The notes below the pieces were generated by a model. The model did not search any database. It was given only the letters and a program-made list of their open reading frames with translations, and was not told the DNA's origin. A DNA stretch of 64,000 nt from Bacillota bacterium (GTDB lineage: Bacteria > Bacillota > UBA4882 > UBA8346), in contig JAEYGI010000002.1 of assembly GCA_023402395.1 (NCBI GenBank), positions 186,001 to 250,000 of the forward strand, written 5' to 3'. Made by a program: the position numbers and the translations under genes. Every line of letters begins with the position of its first letter. Within the stretch, counting starts at the first letter, position 1. Shown here one piece after another: positions 41,116 to 49,021 of the stretch.

Positions 41116-41149
41116 CCGGGAGATGGGCTTTGCTATAGAGCTACCTTGA
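41108..41149 (+). pseudogene. Truncated HepT start after the orphan MNT gene
   Basis: An ATG at 41108 overlaps the MNT stop in the usual manner and encodes MYNREMGFAIELP before a stop. This looks like the first residues of a HepT-type toxin whose remainder is deleted. A matching remnant exists at 38022. Confidence 0.5.
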
Positions 41150-41198
41150 TAATCAGTTTTAATACCAACGAATCCTTAATGGAGAAAGGAGGCACCCT

Positions 41199-41537
41199 AT
41201 GAATCCGCTCAACGTTATCAATGCCCAGCGGGAATTGGCGCTTTTATTGAAAGAACTATTCGGCGCAAAGCTGCATGAAGTAATTTTATTTGGCTCCTAT
41301 GCCAGAAATCAAGCCGATGAAGAGTCCGACATTGATATCATCGTCCTGGTGAATGAGGACAAAATGAAATTAAAATCCTACGCTCATGCGGTTGCCGAGA
41401 CGGTGACGGAATTGAACTTAAAATATGACGTCGTCCTTTCGGTGATCCTGCAAAGCGTATCCGAGTATGAAGAATACAAGGAAGTCGTGCCGTTTTTCAT
41501 TAATATCCGGCGCGAGGGGGTGCCGATTCATGTCTGA
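41199..41537 (+). CDS. MNT-domain nucleotidyltransferase antitoxin
   Basis: This gene encodes 112 residues with AAAGGAGG before the ATG. It has the core VILFGSYARNQADEESDIDI near 29-48, and LKYDVVLSVI near 76 with the third Asp. It is longer than the 39788 protein and belongs to another MNT subfamily. Its HEPN partner starts 8 bases before its stop. A decayed copy of its core region lies at 44972-45049. Confidence 0.85.
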   Translation: MNPLNVINAQRELALLLKELFGAKLHEVILFGSYARNQADEESDIDIIVLVNEDKMKLKSYAHAVAETVTELNLKYDVVLSVILQSVSEYEEYKEVVPFFINIRREGVPIHV

Positions 41538-41934
41538 TGTTAAACGGAAAGAGTTGGCCCGTTACCGCTTGGAAAAGGCCAAAGAAGACTACCGGGCCTC
41601 AAGCGAACTGCTAAAACTTAGCCTGTACAAACAATCGCTGAACCGTTCATATTATGCCATCTTTCATGCGGTTCGATCGCTCTTGGCCTTAAATGAAATC
41701 GATTTTAAAAAGCATTCCGGAGTAATCGGTTACTTTCAACAAACATATGTCAAGCCGGGAACCATCGCTAAAGAATATTCAACGATGCTTACCAGCGCAA
41801 GCATGAAAAGAAACGAAAGTGATTACAGTGATTTTTTTACCGCTACACTGGAAGAAGCGGCGGAGCAATTAGTAAATGCGCAACGGTTTTTAGAGATGGT
41901 GGAGCGCCACCTAAACGATAGTAATATTTTGTAG
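41530..41934 (+). CDS. HEPN-domain toxin (COG1895-like)
   Basis: This gene encodes 134 residues from the ATG at 41530. YRLEKAKEDYRASSELLKLS near 10, and NRSYYAIFHAVRSLLALNEI near 36 with the R-x-x-YYAxFH signature, identify the COG1895-type HEPN family. KHSGVIGYFQQTYVK follows near 60. This subgroup lacks the classic R-x4-H site, so the RNase role is less certain. It is paired with the MNT gene at 41199. Confidence 0.82.
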   Translation: MSDVKRKELARYRLEKAKEDYRASSELLKLSLYKQSLNRSYYAIFHAVRSLLALNEIDFKKHSGVIGYFQQTYVKPGTIAKEYSTMLTSASMKRNESDYSDFFTATLEEAAEQLVNAQRFLEMVERHLNDSNIL

Positions 41935-41968
41935 ACAAGACAGGATGTTCCATGAACGGAGGCGATCT

Positions 41969-42409
41969 ATGACGACTTTAGAGGAGATTCGCCAAAATAT
42001 ATTACCTTTTGTAGACGAGTATGGAATCAAACGGGTTGGAGTTTTTGGCTCCTTAGCTAGGGGAGAAGCATCCGATTCCAGCGATATTGACCTATATATG
42101 TCGCAATAAGTTTTTTGAACGCCCCAGATAAATTGCGACATATTTCATTGATTCATAAGATGAAAAAAGTTCAATAGTTTGCCCATTCACAGCCGGCTTT
42201 TGGGATGTGAATTTATTTCAAAAACTTTTTCACCTTATATTGTATTTGATTTTCAAAAAAGCTTTGGCCTCATTGCGTTATCCGGCTTAAAAATCGCGCT
42301 GGAGGAGAAATTGGAGAAAAAAGTCGATATCGTCGAATTTGCTTCGTTGGACCCTGCCCTGCTTTCCCAAATTCATAATGAGGTGGTCATGATTTATGAA
42401 CCGGGATGA
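41969..42409 (+). pseudogene. MNT gene split by an insertion
   Basis: The 5' part (ATG at 41969 after ACGGAGG) encodes an MNT core with VGVFGSLARGEASDSSDIDL and then ends in YMSQ-stop at 42109. About 130 bases later the missing half resumes as FDFQKSFGLIALSGLKIALE, then KKVDIVEFASLDPAL, ending at 42409. The two parts join naturally at DIDLY / VFDF. The gene is therefore a normal MNT antitoxin interrupted by a small hairpin-forming insertion (about 42096-42238). Confidence 0.75.
42096..42238. mobile_element. Small hairpin insertion inside the MNT gene
   Basis: ATATGTCGCAAT (42096-42107) and ATTGCGACATAT (42132-42143) form a perfect 12-bp hairpin. AAGTTTTTTGAA (42108) and TTCAAAAACTT (42217) form a second, outer inverted repeat. 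The flanks CCTATAT and CCTTATAT look like a short target repeat. Too short to code for a transposase. Exact borders are uncertain. Confidence 0.5.
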
Positions 42410-42509
42410 GGCCTGTTTGAAAGCAATTTTGAGAGAGATCGATTCAGTTCCGTCATTATTGCGGGGCTGTTGCCATGGTTTTGCTATTCCACGGGCGCGT
42501 TACGGTTGA
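42396..42509 (+). pseudogene. Truncated HepT-like toxin start
   Basis: The ATG at 42396 overlaps the end of the split MNT gene in the usual way and encodes MNRDEACLKAILREIDSVPS, then unrelated residues and a stop, running into the convergent nitroreductase gene. Only the first helix of a HepT-like toxin remains. Confidence 0.5.
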
Positions 42510-43615
42510 ATAATCGTAACCGCCCGTCTTTGGCTTACCGGTTTGCCGTAATCTTTGACATAACCAACCCGCAATATCATTTGAACTTCTTGCTTGATTC
42601 CGATTGCTCCGGCGATCTCTTCTTGCCACGGGCTTTCTTCCAGAGGAGCGCTTAGTGGGTGAACGGCAATTTTCAGTTCGGTGGCTTTAAGCAGTAACTT
42701 TTCCAGTGTTCGGCCGGAATTTACCAAAGATTCAATCGACTGGTCAGGGCTGGAGATTATGATGAAACCGGCGCAATTTTCGGCTTGTTTTTTAACGGTA
42801 GAGACGGTTTGTTTCCGGAAAGATTTTGATAAAACCGTATTTTGATTAAAAAAGGTGGTAACAAACCATTTGGCAATTCCGGAGAGCCCCATCATTTCAG
42901 GGGTAAGTCCATCTTTATTAGCGGCCGCTTCTTTTTTTGAAAAACGCATCAGCCCGGCCAGTTCATTTTGTTTGGCATCATCGGCAACCTGTTGCTTGGT
43001 GGCTTGAATGATTGCTTCTTTGAGATATTGACCTTCGCGACTATTTAAGGGGAAATAGACACTATTTTGACTAACTCCTTTTAGGCGGTTAAGATCCGGT
43101 TTTGTTAACTCTTTTTTGAGGTATGGAATTCGGAGGGTATGCCGGTTTTCAATGTTTTCAATCGCTTTATCCCAGTTGCCATCCATAGTTTTTGGTTTGA
43201 AAACGACGGCGGCGATCTCGGTGTCGGCGGTATTTTGGGCCAGGATGCGGACATTGGCCGCTAAGTTATATTTCGGGGCCGCTTCCACCATATTTTCGAT
43301 AAAACAGCCCAAAGAGATCATTGATTCCCGGTTTAAAGGGTCGACTTGAGGCAATGTATGGTTTGGATCCAACATTACGATAAGCTCATGGTCGGAAAGG
43401 ATTTTTACTTGCCACATTTGGGCATTATGGGAACTGGGGGCCATGGCGCCATAATTGATGATTTCGTTTATTACCCGTAGATTATCGTTCACTATTAAAT
43501 TAGAGCGAGTTTCCTTGCCAAGTGCGCTGCCGCCCGGAAAACTCGAATTCACAAAGAAAACCCCCAAACCGATTAGCATTAAAGAAAATGACCGGATGAA
43601 CCTTTTGTTTAACAT
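42500..43615 (-). CDS. Exported nitroreductase-family protein (Acg-like)
   Basis: This gene encodes 371 residues. A signal peptide or anchor is about 8-28. The nitroreductase FMN fold appears as two related halves. NYGAMAPSSHNAQMWQVKIL near 54 carries the Ser/His/Asn FMN-contact block, and GRTLEKLLLKATELKIAVHP near 302 is the second conserved block. Such long, two-half members resemble Acg/Rv2032 proteins, where flavin is bound and may be stored rather than turned over. An exported version is unusual. It lies downstream of a TetR regulator and a small exported protein in the same operon. Confidence 0.8.
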   Translation of the reverse strand: MLNKRFIRSFSLMLIGLGVFFVNSSFPGGSALGKETRSNLIVNDNLRVINEIINYGAMAPSSHNAQMWQVKILSDHELIVMLDPNHTLPQVDPLNRESMISLGCFIENMVEAAPKYNLAANVRILAQNTADTEIAAVVFKPKTMDGNWDKAIENIENRHTLRIPYLKKELTKPDLNRLKGVSQNSVYFPLNSREGQYLKEAIIQATKQQVADDAKQNELAGLMRFSKKEAAANKDGLTPEMMGLSGIAKWFVTTFFNQNTVLSKSFRKQTVSTVKKQAENCAGFIIISSPDQSIESLVNSGRTLEKLLLKATELKIAVHPLSAPLEESPWQEEIAGAIGIKQEVQMILRVGYVKDYGKPVSQRRAVTIIQP

Positions 43616-43657
43616 TAGTTTTCCTCCATTTTATTTTTAAAATGCAATGGATTCCAC

Positions 43658-44149
43658 CTAGTCCACCTGGATGTTCACAGGCATCGGAATCGTTCCCTCA
43701 AAACGGGTATCCGCCGCGATTTCCAAATGCTTTCCTTTTACCGGAATGAAAAAAATGAATCCAATAACCGCTTGTAGCGTATTTCTTTTACCTTGAAAGT
43801 CATAATTGCCGGTAATGGGCAGAAGTTGGCCGTCAACCGCCGGAACGCTCGCGAGATTAATTCGTAGTTTGGCGGGAACTCCAAAAAATTTAGGTTTTTC
43901 AAACCGCTCCACGTTTCCCGTTGCGCTGGAACCACTTTTAATAATAATTTTTCCGTCCGAAACAACATCATTAACAACGTAAAAAGCAACGCGATCACCA
44001 ACGGCTATGTTTTTTGTAGTAATTGTGGAGACTGTTCCCAATAACACGGTTGTTCCGGAAGGCACTTTGATTTCCTGCGCCGCAAAAACAATGCCCGCTG
44101 AAAATAAGACGATGATAACCCCAAGATAACTCACGACTTTTTTAAACAT
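43658..44149 (-). CDS. Exported beta-rich protein, unknown function
   Basis: This gene encodes 163 residues. The signal peptide is about 1-23 with VFAAQ at its end. The mature part reads as two beta-layers: VPSGTTVLLGTVSTITTKNI near 30, GDRVAFYVVNDV near 51, and KIIIKSGSSATGNVERFEKP near 67-86, then a basic-hydrophobic end. This order (property of being set by x-GTxV, GDxV, GxVxI, GxxxxGxV) is frequent in exported envelope proteins whose role is unknown. It is cotranscribed with the TetR and nitroreductase genes. Confidence 0.7.
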   Translation of the reverse strand: MFKKVVSYLGVIIVLFSAGIVFAAQEIKVPSGTTVLLGTVSTITTKNIAVGDRVAFYVVNDVVSDGKIIIKSGSSATGNVERFEKPKFFGVPAKLRINLASVPAVDGQLLPITGNYDFQGKRNTLQAVIGFIFFIPVKGKHLEIAADTRFEGTIPMPVNIQVD

Positions 44150-44161
44150 TATTTTCCCTCC

Positions 44162-44809
44162 TTAAAGTTTTGGCCTTAAAGCTGCCGTTACGAGTTTAAA
44201 CATTGTTTCAATCAGCTCCGCCGAATGTTTATTATAGGTATGCAGAATGTACTTCTCCTTTTTCTGGATAATATTGCCGATGCCGATAATATTGGCGTAT
44301 AATGTGAAAGCGGTGCTTACGGGGTCCAGCTCGTTACAGATACTGCCATCAGCGATTCCTTCTTTAATACAAGCAATCAGCTTGTCGGCAATGACATTTC
44401 CTTCCCGGTAATTGGCGAGCTTAAATTGATCCTGACTGCTTAAATCGTCATCGCGATTTTCATAATAAACCATGGCTTCAAAATACTTGGGATATTGGGA
44501 TAGGAAATCAATATAAACTTGGCCCATTAGAATTGCCTTTTCCAACCCATTGGCGGGAATATCGGTATTCAAAGCTTGTTCATACTGGCGGTTTAAGATT
44601 TGATAAGCCCGTGCGATAATCGCATCGTAAACCTGCTCTTTGCTGTTAAAATAAGCGTAAATAGTCCTTTTGCTATACTCGGCTTCTTTCGCCACATCAT
44701 CCATGGTGGCATTATGATACCCTTTGGCAAAAAACACTTTTTCAGCTGCGTTGATAATGTCTTCTTGGCGTATGTTCCGTACCTTTTCCCGGCGATCATT
44801 CGTCCCCAT
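44162..44809 (-). CDS. TetR/AcrR-family regulator
   Basis: This gene encodes 215 residues. The HTH (TMDDVAKEAEYSKRTIYAYF near 35-54) precedes a helical ligand domain. It heads a three-gene minus-strand operon (regulator, exported beta protein, exported nitroreductase). A perfect 25-base palindrome 18 bases upstream (44828-44852) is its probable operator, so the operon should be autoregulated. Ligand unknown. Confidence 0.92.
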   Translation of the reverse strand: MGTNDRREKVRNIRQEDIINAAEKVFFAKGYHNATMDDVAKEAEYSKRTIYAYFNSKEQVYDAIIARAYQILNRQYEQALNTDIPANGLEKAILMGQVYIDFLSQYPKYFEAMVYYENRDDDLSSQDQFKLANYREGNVIADKLIACIKEGIADGSICNELDPVSTAFTLYANIIGIGNIIQKKEKYILHTYNKHSAELIETMFKLVTAALRPKL

Positions 44810-44827
44810 GTTTCACCTCGCGTAAAT

Positions 44828-44852
44828 AAAAGTAAACTAATAGTTTACTTTT
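44828..44852. promoter_or_regulatory. Perfect palindrome, probable TetR operator
   Basis: AAAAGTAAACTA, one central A, TAGTTTACTTTT. A half-site (AGTTTACTT, about 44902) follows further upstream. Position directly before the tetR start supports operator function. Confidence 0.75.
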
Positions 44853-44971
44853 ATTATATTATATCGCTCAGAAATAGAATATACAAGTATAAATTTTCAC
44901 TATCAGTTTACTTCTAAAGTGATGAAACAGATTGTGATTTTTAGTTTAATAGTCAGGGATAAGGCTCGAAG

Positions 44972-45049
44972 TTGGCTCCTATGCCAGAAATCAAGCCGGC
45001 GAAGAATCCGACATTGATATTATCGCCCTGGTGGATGAGGATAAAACAG
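44972..45049 (+). pseudogene. Fragment of an MNT nucleotidyltransferase gene
   Basis: TGGCTCCTATGCCAGAAATC and the following 55 bases match 41289-41367 with few changes and encode the GSYARNQAGEESDIDIIALV core. There is no start and no remainder. It lies directly before the kinase gene at 45066. Confidence 0.7.
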
Positions 45050-45065
45050 AAAGGATTACTTCGAT

Positions 45066-45983
45066 ATGATGGATAAGCGGAGTGAATTTCAGGATATTTC
45101 CAATTCAAAAGATTGGGATACCATTACGCTAGTCAATAAAGGTTGGTCGAACGATATAAAGTACCAAATCAAAACCAAAGATAATCGCCAGCTTTTGCTT
45201 CGCATTTCCAATGTTTCAACTGCGGATCGAAAGAAAGAAGAGTACGAAATAATGAAAATGCTGGGAAGCTATGACGTACCAATGTCCAAACCGATTGATT
45301 ATGGGGTGTGCAATAATGGAAAAAGCGTTTTTATGCTACTTACGTGGCTGGATGGCGTTGATGCCGAAGTGGCGTTACCTACTTTAACGGTAAAAGAACA
45401 GTATAATCTAGGGTGGGATGCGGGGAAAATATTACAAAAGATGCATCGGATTCCCGCGCCGGAAAACCAAGAAAACTGGGTAGAATATTTTAATAAAAAA
45501 ATTGACCGAAAAATCAGAAATTACGAAGCGTGTCCCATAAAGATTGAAAAATCTAATAAAATAATTGATTATATCAATGACAATCGGTTTCTCCTGGAAA
45601 ACAGAGACCAAACATTCCAACATGGCGATTTTCATGCGGGAAATATGATTGTTACGGTACGGAATGAAATTGGGATCATTGATTTTAACAGATACGATTA
45701 TGGCGACCCATGGGAAGAATTCAACCGGATAGTATGGTGTGCCGGAATTAGCGAACCATTTGCTTGCGGGCGGATTAGTGGCTACTTTGACGGGGATGTG
45801 CCTGAAAGGTTTTTTAAATTAATGGCATTGTATATTGGCAACAACACGTTGGCATCGGTACCTTGGGCGATTCAATTTGGAGAAAGTGAAGTAAAAACCA
45901 TGGTTAATCAAGCCCGAAATATTTTGGAGTGGTATAATGACTTTCGTTCTTTTATTCCAAAGTGGTATAAGTCATATGAGTAA
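45066..45983 (+). CDS. Aminoglycoside-phosphotransferase-family kinase
   Basis: This gene encodes 305 residues. The APH/choline-kinase catalytic signature is complete: Brenner loop HGDFHAGNM near 190 with catalytic Asp, and the metal-binding Asp in IIDFNRYDYGDP near 206. N-terminal GWSNDIKYQI and a Lys/Arg-containing strand LLLRISN supply the nucleotide pocket. It may modify an aminoglycoside, a macrolide or an endogenous alcohol such as fructosamine, choline or homoserine; sequence alone does not say. It borders the toxin-antitoxin island and is less GC-rich than genes further right, suggesting acquisition. The start is ATG 45066 or 45069. Confidence 0.85.
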   Translation: MMDKRSEFQDISNSKDWDTITLVNKGWSNDIKYQIKTKDNRQLLLRISNVSTADRKKEEYEIMKMLGSYDVPMSKPIDYGVCNNGKSVFMLLTWLDGVDAEVALPTLTVKEQYNLGWDAGKILQKMHRIPAPENQENWVEYFNKKIDRKIRNYEACPIKIEKSNKIIDYINDNRFLLENRDQTFQHGDFHAGNMIVTVRNEIGIIDFNRYDYGDPWEEFNRIVWCAGISEPFACGRISGYFDGDVPERFFKLMALYIGNNTLASVPWAIQFGESEVKTMVNQARNILEWYNDFRSFIPKWYKSYE

Positions 45984-46075
45984 TAAAACGGAATTTCGAA
46001 GTATTTACCGCCACGGCAATAGTAGCCGACTGATCGGGATTGATAGACATTTGGATCGGATCATAAATCCAATCG

Positions 46076-47452
46076 GTGGCGCCGCTTCATAATAAGATTA
46101 ATGACTTTGTGATCAGGTATAATCTTGCTGCGAAATTCGAATCCAGAAACGAAATAAGCAACGCAAAAGCCATTAAACTCCGTGATATAATGGCGAAAGG
46201 AACCTCAAATACCATGCCCAACCAAACGCAATTACTCGGACTGAAGCAACAAATCAAAGACACCATCCGGCGTAATTCGGACCGGGGTTTTATTCCCTAT
46301 GCCGGATGCAACCGGGTATGCGCCGAAATGGCGTCGATCATAACGATTGCCGAAAGCTGCTCCAAAGAAGAGGATTACCGGCAAGCCTTTGATATTTATC
46401 GGATGCTGATCCTGGAAACGGCGCGGCTGGTTTCTCATGCCGACGATTCCGGCGGAGGCTGCAGCGATATTATGAACGCCAGTTTTAACGGGATCGACTG
46501 GAGTTGTAAAAACGTTGCCGAAAATGAGAGCCAATACTTCTTTGACACACTGCTCAAAACAGCCCGGAATAAAGTGTTTGCGGACTGGCCGGATTGGGCA
46601 TATCAGCTTTTGAAAGCGGCGGTTTGCTTTGTCAACGATCAAGCCAGGGCCGGGAAGATCTACGACATTTTGCCTACCCTTGGCAAGATGTATAATGGAG
46701 AAGATTACCCCGACAAGTACCTGATCACCCTGGGTATAATCGAACGGGTGCAAGGCAAGGAAGCGGCTAGGCAATATCTTTTTGAACATCTGGAATTGGA
46801 CGAGTTTCGGGAAATCGCCGTGAAAAACGCCATGGCCGATCGGGACTTCGCGTTGGCGGAGCGGCTGTGCCGGGAAGCTCTGATGAAAAGCGATCGCGGA
46901 TGCAATGGCAGGACAAGCAAGTTCCTGTATTTCCTGGAACAGATCTATGAAATCATCGATAACACTACGGAATTGACTGCAATCAGGCGCGCCATTCTTC
47001 TCAAAGGGGACACGGCGTATTTTCGCAAATTGAAGTCCGTATACGAACGGCTGGGTGTGTGGGACCGGGAAAAGGACCCGTTGTGGAGCGAACTTTCCCG
47101 GAAAATGCCCATTCATTATTATATGGCATTGTTGTCCCAGGAGAATGAACTGGAATTACTGTTGGACCAGATAAAAAAGCATAAATCCTATATTGCCGAT
47201 TATGGCAAGCAATTGGCCGCCCAATATCCGGACGAAGCGTATCAACTATTTGAGGAGTACATCTTCGACCAGGCGGGCCAGGCGAAGGACAGAAGAACGT
47301 ACCGCCAGGTTTGCGCGCATTTCAAAAAGCTGGCCGAAGCCGGAGCGACCCTCCAGGCGCGAACCATTATTGCCCGTTTGAGCCAGCGTTATCCCCGCCG
47401 TACCGCCATGCTGGAAGAACTGGCAAGGTTGGAGCAGAAATTGAATAAGTGA
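46076..47452 (+). CDS. SWIM-protein-like C-terminal helical module
   Basis: This gene encodes up to 458 residues. The start is uncertain: GTG 46076, ATG 46190 and ATG 46214 are in frame, and none has a good ribosome site. The sequence is a solenoid of helical hairpins, with DYRQAFDIYRMLILETARL near 99 and a C-terminus RRTYRQVCAHFKKLAEAGAT, then RTIIARLSQRYPRRTAML. This is the typical end of the long SWIM zinc-finger proteins of Bacillota. The N-terminal SWIM zinc finger (CxCxnCxH) is missing, so this is either a stand-alone TPR-like protein or a gene that lost its 5' half. A GNAT gene follows in the same direction. Confidence 0.6.
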   Translation: MAPLHNKINDFVIRYNLAAKFESRNEISNAKAIKLRDIMAKGTSNTMPNQTQLLGLKQQIKDTIRRNSDRGFIPYAGCNRVCAEMASIITIAESCSKEEDYRQAFDIYRMLILETARLVSHADDSGGGCSDIMNASFNGIDWSCKNVAENESQYFFDTLLKTARNKVFADWPDWAYQLLKAAVCFVNDQARAGKIYDILPTLGKMYNGEDYPDKYLITLGIIERVQGKEAARQYLFEHLELDEFREIAVKNAMADRDFALAERLCREALMKSDRGCNGRTSKFLYFLEQIYEIIDNTTELTAIRRAILLKGDTAYFRKLKSVYERLGVWDREKDPLWSELSRKMPIHYYMALLSQENELELLLDQIKKHKSYIADYGKQLAAQYPDEAYQLFEEYIFDQAGQAKDRRTYRQVCAHFKKLAEAGATLQARTIIARLSQRYPRRTAMLEELARLEQKLNK

Positions 47453-47479
47453 TACGAATCGTTGAACGGAGTTGGCGCA

Positions 47480-48247
47480 GTGGGCTTTAGTAAACCGGAG
47501 ATGCTGGACATCGTACGCCGGCAATTGGCAATCGACCTGAATTGCGACCCGGAGGACTTTCTCAGGGACGGCGTTGTCTTCTGCGAGGCGGCGCTGAATG
47601 AAGGCCACCGCCTGTTTGACCGGCAATCCCCTTATCTGGAGATCGCCACCATGGGCCGAAGCGTAGTTATTTCCGGCGATGCGGACATTTTGAAAAAAGT
47701 CAAACCGCTGCTTGAGAATAAAGCCAGGGAAGATATACTGGCGGCGCCTTTTTTGTACGGGCACTCGCTATACTACCTTCCCGACGGCGATCGGATGACG
47801 AAATTGCCATGTCCCGACGGCTTGGCCTTTCATATCGAAGCGGGGCGTGAAATTCACCGATTATATGAATTCCCGGGATTCCAAAATGCAATCCAATACG
47901 ATCCGGAGCATCCCCGCCCCGATGTTCTGGTGACGTATGCGACGCACGGGAAGAAAATCGTCGGGATGGCCGGAGCTTCCGCCGACAGCCAAACCATGTG
48001 GCAGATTGGAATCGATGTATTTCCGCAATACCGAAATATGGGGCTGGCCGCATGCTTGGTCAGCAACCTGGCGGTAATGATCATGGAGCGGGGAATTGTG
48101 CCGTATTACGGAACGGCGTCATCGAATATTCCGTCCCAATCCGTGGCGCACCGCAGCGGATTTGCTCCGGCCTGGATGTGTTCCTATAAAAATAGTTTCG
48201 ATGGGAAATCGCCGTATCAAGATAAGCTGCGAGTTGAATTGGAATAA
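47480..48247 (+). CDS. GNAT-family N-acetyltransferase
   Basis: This gene encodes 255 residues from the GTG at 47480, 8 bases after GGAG; a TTG at 47462 is upstream in frame. The N-terminal half has no clear motif. The C-terminal half has the GNAT core IGMAG...IGIDVFPQYRNMGLAACLV (about 178-195) with the V-x-P-x-x-R-x-x-G-L acetyl-CoA loop, and ends with AHRSGF near 229. It acetylates an amine of a small molecule or protein. Follows the SWIM-type gene by 27 bases and may be cotranscribed. Confidence 0.8.
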   Translation: MGFSKPEMLDIVRRQLAIDLNCDPEDFLRDGVVFCEAALNEGHRLFDRQSPYLEIATMGRSVVISGDADILKKVKPLLENKAREDILAAPFLYGHSLYYLPDGDRMTKLPCPDGLAFHIEAGREIHRLYEFPGFQNAIQYDPEHPRPDVLVTYATHGKKIVGMAGASADSQTMWQIGIDVFPQYRNMGLAACLVSNLAVMIMERGIVPYYGTASSNIPSQSVAHRSGFAPAWMCSYKNSFDGKSPYQDKLRVELE

Positions 48248-48417
48248 ATGAATGACAAGCCAACAGAGCAACATTCAATAGCGACCTTTGGAAATTCGAA
48301 AAGAACATTCATGCCAAAGGGGATAACAAATGATTATGAAATGGAATTGAAGTGAGGAAGCTAATAATCACTCCAAGGTGTCATGTGATTACTCTTTACG
48401 GGGAAACGAAGCGCGAA

Positions 48418-48759
48418 TCAATAAAGGGAAAAGGGATTATTGGCGGAGAGTACTTCCTGATGGATGACGATCGGATCCGATATTAATCCGTACCGGCTGT
48501 CTTCGGGGTAGGTAACCGCGATCGTCGGATTCGGGCCGGCATAGGATACGATACTGTCCATGGAATCCCATATTGTACAGAGAAAGAAATGAGCGTATTC
48601 ATCCTGTTCGACGATTTTAACAAACGCGCCTAAATTGCCATTGATCGAAGTTGTATCGCGTACCCCGGTTCTTTCCAAATATTCCTTGAACTCATTTTTA
48701 AATTGAATGGGTACAATGCCATGCCAAGTCCGCGTGATCAAGTTACTCTTCCTTTTCAT
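48418..48759 (-). CDS. ABM-like (dimeric alpha-beta barrel) small protein
   Basis: This gene encodes 113 residues from the ATG at 48759. TATAAT within TGGTATAAT, an extended -10, lies just upstream at about 48790 on the minus strand and excludes the longer frame. RTWHGIVP near the start, then FKNEFKEYLERTGVRD and a strand/helix/strand pattern with FFLCTIWDSMDSIVSYAG, are typical of antibiotic-biosynthesis-monooxygenase-like and other dimeric alpha-beta barrel proteins. Substrate unknown. Confidence 0.7.
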   Translation of the reverse strand: MKRKSNLITRTWHGIVPIQFKNEFKEYLERTGVRDTTSINGNLGAFVKIVEQDEYAHFFLCTIWDSMDSIVSYAGPNPTIAVTYPEDSRYGLISDPIVIHQEVLSANNPFSLY

Positions 48760-49021
48760 TTTCAATTGAATTTTCCATTTGACCATAAACATTATACCAT
48801 AAAACAGTGAGAAAAGACTTTTGGGGAAATTCAGAGTTGAGATGCGAAGGTATCTGATTTTATATCGGATCAAAGATCAAACGATATATGTTGATTATAT
48901 CTTGGATTGCAGATAGGATTATGGGTGGCTGATGCAATAAGTCATTGCTTGGAGGCCAGAACGGCCGGTTGAATCACGGCAGATGGTTTGGAAGTGTTAA
49001 AGCAAAGGAGCTGCAACCGCC

